Below the pieces are notes generated by a model, which was not told where the DNA came from, did not search any database, and saw only the letters and a program-made list of their open reading frames with translations. From positions 36,376,645 to 36,440,644 of the forward strand of contig NC_057763.1 in assembly GCF_010389155.1 (NCBI RefSeq): a DNA stretch of 64,000 nucleotides, given 5' to 3'. Positions 62,601 to 64,000 of the stretch are shown here, in pieces (the stretch's first letter is position 1; the number at the start of each line of letters is the position of its first letter). Made by a program: the position numbers and the translations under genes. The DNA comes from Erigeron canadensis (lineage: Eukaryota; Streptophyta; Magnoliopsida; Asterales; Asteraceae).

Positions 62601-63981
62601 ACGGTCAATAATAGCACAAGGATTACTCTTCAAAATGCGCAAGGAAATTTCAGACACTTTCAACATTCACCTCACAGATGAAATATGTTTACGTATGTAA
62701 TAGGAAATTACCGCTCCTGCAGTATTCTTTTGCCCATCATCTTTACAAGCATCTATAGCAAATGCCTCAAGAGACTCAATTTTGTGCCAGTTTTTCTCGT
62801 CAGCTTGCCAAGACCCTTTACAAGGTTTATCACGTGGTGGCATTGATTTTGCAGATTTCAGCAACTGTAAGAACTCTTGAAACTCTTTCTCGGCCGCCTC
62901 CTTAGCAAGCAGTTTACGCTTCATTTCTTCTACCTAGATAATTTAGTTGACAAATAAATTTGCCTTAGCGACTCTCAACGTTGAAAGAGACAACAGAAAA
63001 AATAACAATATCTGCACTTGCAATATGACTTGTCAAAAACAGCCAACAAAACATCAGTGGCACTGACCTAAACAGTACATAAATTTCTGTATACGAACAA
63101 AGTGCTTAATACAGGGAGTGAGGGTGTCAAAATAACATACTAAGCTATTGATTAAAAAGATACACACAAAAAAACAACAGCAAACAGTCTGTCCCAGAAA
63201 AGCATTCAATATTGTAACATATGTAACTGTCGATCAAATAGTTCAAATGTAGCTCAATAAGAAAGAAAAAAATAGGGGAGTTCTTGTAACCAATACATAA
63301 AATAAATACTAGAAACATCATTTGTCATCACATAATTTATAACCATGTGAGTTCATAACATATTTAACTCCATCCCCTTTCACAGGTGTTTTATTCTCAT
63401 TCAATATGTATTATCTAATTAGTTCTTCATAACCATCAGCTAAAAACACAGCCGTAAGCTAAATGGCATGCCTTCTGCTTGGAGTATATTAGAGCAACTA
63501 GCCTTTCTATCTGTCTTGGTCATTACTGACAAGAACATTGCATAGAATGGGAATTAATCAAAGGGCACACCTGAACAGTTGTCCGAGGACCATAGACAGC
63601 ACAAGAGCCTTTGCTGTCAAGCACAGTGAAGTAAACTTCATCTCTTGATAGTAAGAGATGCGCACAGTAGCTCTCAAGAGGTTCAGCACTGCCAAAGATC
63701 ATCTGTAAGAATATAAAAAGGTTAATGGAGACCCAACAATAAATCAAATATCACATTCAACCACACATACCTCAGCCAATTCTGCAGCTGTTACTGATTT
63801 GTTACTATCAAGAAGCTCAATCCAAGCAAATTCAAGGAGTGTGGGATCCTGCAACATATTACTTAGGTAAATATCAGTATAAACCATAAAAACTACGGAC
63901 ATGTTACATCATTTAACTCAACTACTTAAGTAAAAGAGAACCAACCAAGTTATCCTGAGCTTTCTGATTGAAATCTGATAT
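56674..63981 (-). CDS. RNR1: RNase II/R family 3'-5' exoribonuclease, RNR1-like (5' part outside window)
   Basis: RNR1 matures the 3' ends of rRNAs and other transcripts in chloroplasts and mitochondria. Twelve exons, read from the minus strand, give the last 626 aa: 63981-63946, 63848-63771, 63702-63571, 62933-62712, 62507-62325, 60935-60873, 59507-59401, 59325-59176, 58460-58301, 58115-57720, 57639-57415 and 56802-56674. The first exons, with the transit peptide, lie beyond 64000. The RNB active site is seen in AIDVDEADELDDAL, which carries the metal-binding aspartates. Further marks are IHVADPASFVEPGS, PTATYPMFPEKL, IPLPYRGQPQ and QFTSPIRRYMDL. The C-terminal 45 residues (VGFQASAWVG, VEVRVEEAHPRDD) form the S1-like end. 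All phases close. The C-terminal sequence closely resembles what I recall of Arabidopsis At5g02250. Confidence 0.95.
58985..59110 (-). mobile_element. SINE-like element in an RNR1 intron
   Basis: On the minus strand an A-box-like TAGCCTAGTAGTTATTGAG (59089-59107) and a B-box-like GAGGTTGATAGTTCAAGTCC (59052-59072) are correctly spaced. The body is short. Confidence 0.6.
60514..60780 (+). mobile_element. 267-bp non-autonomous Helitron
   Basis: The element starts TCTATAATCTATAATCC after an A and ends CCCTTCTAG before a T, as rolling-circle Helitrons do when they insert between A and T. The last 45 bases hold the expected GC-rich hairpin region, GTTGCCGCAGCAACGCGCGG, a few bases before the CTAG end. 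There is no target duplication and no coding capacity. It lies in an RNR1 intron in the antisense direction relative to the gene. Confidence 0.8.
61190..61385 (+). mobile_element. Possible SINE remnant in an RNR1 intron
   Basis: GGTCACGGATTCAAAACTTG at about 61257-61276 looks like a B-box. The upstream part is replaced by a palindrome, ACCAATGGGGTTAAACCCAT, continuing TGGT. The A-box is unclear, so this is tentative. Confidence 0.4.
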
Positions 63982-64000
63982 CTGCGTGGTATTTAAATTA

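Overview
The window is nuclear DNA of a flowering plant, most likely a eudicot. Genes are split by many short AT-rich GT-AG introns, and every recognisable protein is a land-plant family member. These include a presenilin-like protease, an ARF-GAP of the AGD14 type, a plant GT14 glycosyltransferase, a PLS-type PPR protein and an organellar RNase II/R. The spaces between genes are rich in MITEs, tRNA-like SINEs, a Helitron and a solo LTR. An asterid or Asteraceae source is my guess from the general look of the repeats. Nothing in the sequence proves it.

Layout. 1-6.5 kb: low-complexity TCGAGC repeats, a decayed UBR7 exon split by a MITE, and one weakly supported minus-strand gene whose presumed intron holds a long decayed tandem array. 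8.3-12 kb: NADH-cytochrome b5 reductase (+). 14-19.7 kb: PQ-loop membrane transporter (+). 22.3-27.6 kb: AGD14-like ARF-GAP (+). 28.5-29.4 kb: a dead pogo/Lemi-type transposon. 29.6-30.9 kb: intronless presenilin (+). 32.8-36.2 kb: SURF1 (-). 37-40.1 kb: a repeat-rich gap. 40.2-41.7 kb: PPR protein (+). 43.0-45.8 kb: rhomboid protease (-). 46.4-49.5 kb: a solo LTR and a 487-bp foldback element. 49.8-53.4 kb: GT14 glycosyltransferase (-). 54-56 kb: tandem repeats. 56.7-64 kb: RNR1-like exoribonuclease (-), which runs off the right edge.

The genes do not form a pathway or a cluster. Several act on organelles or endomembranes: cytochrome b5 reductase at the ER or mitochondrial surface, SURF1 in complex IV assembly, RNR1 in organelle RNA maturation, rhomboid and presenilin as intramembrane proteases, AGD14 and GT14 in Golgi/trans-Golgi traffic and glycosylation. 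This looks like ordinary plant gene order. For most genes I joined exons by hand, and the reading frame closes across every junction. The exact transcript ends are not known.

I found no convincing undescribed biological system. The items most worth a second look are: a solo LTR with a perfect 5-bp target duplication and a palindromic repeat in its promoter half; two long hairpin loci (163 bp and 487 bp) able to make double-stranded RNA; a MITE sitting inside a former UBR7 coding exon; a 267-bp Helitron in an RNR1 intron; tandem DLF motifs in the ARF-GAP tail; and GC-AG introns.
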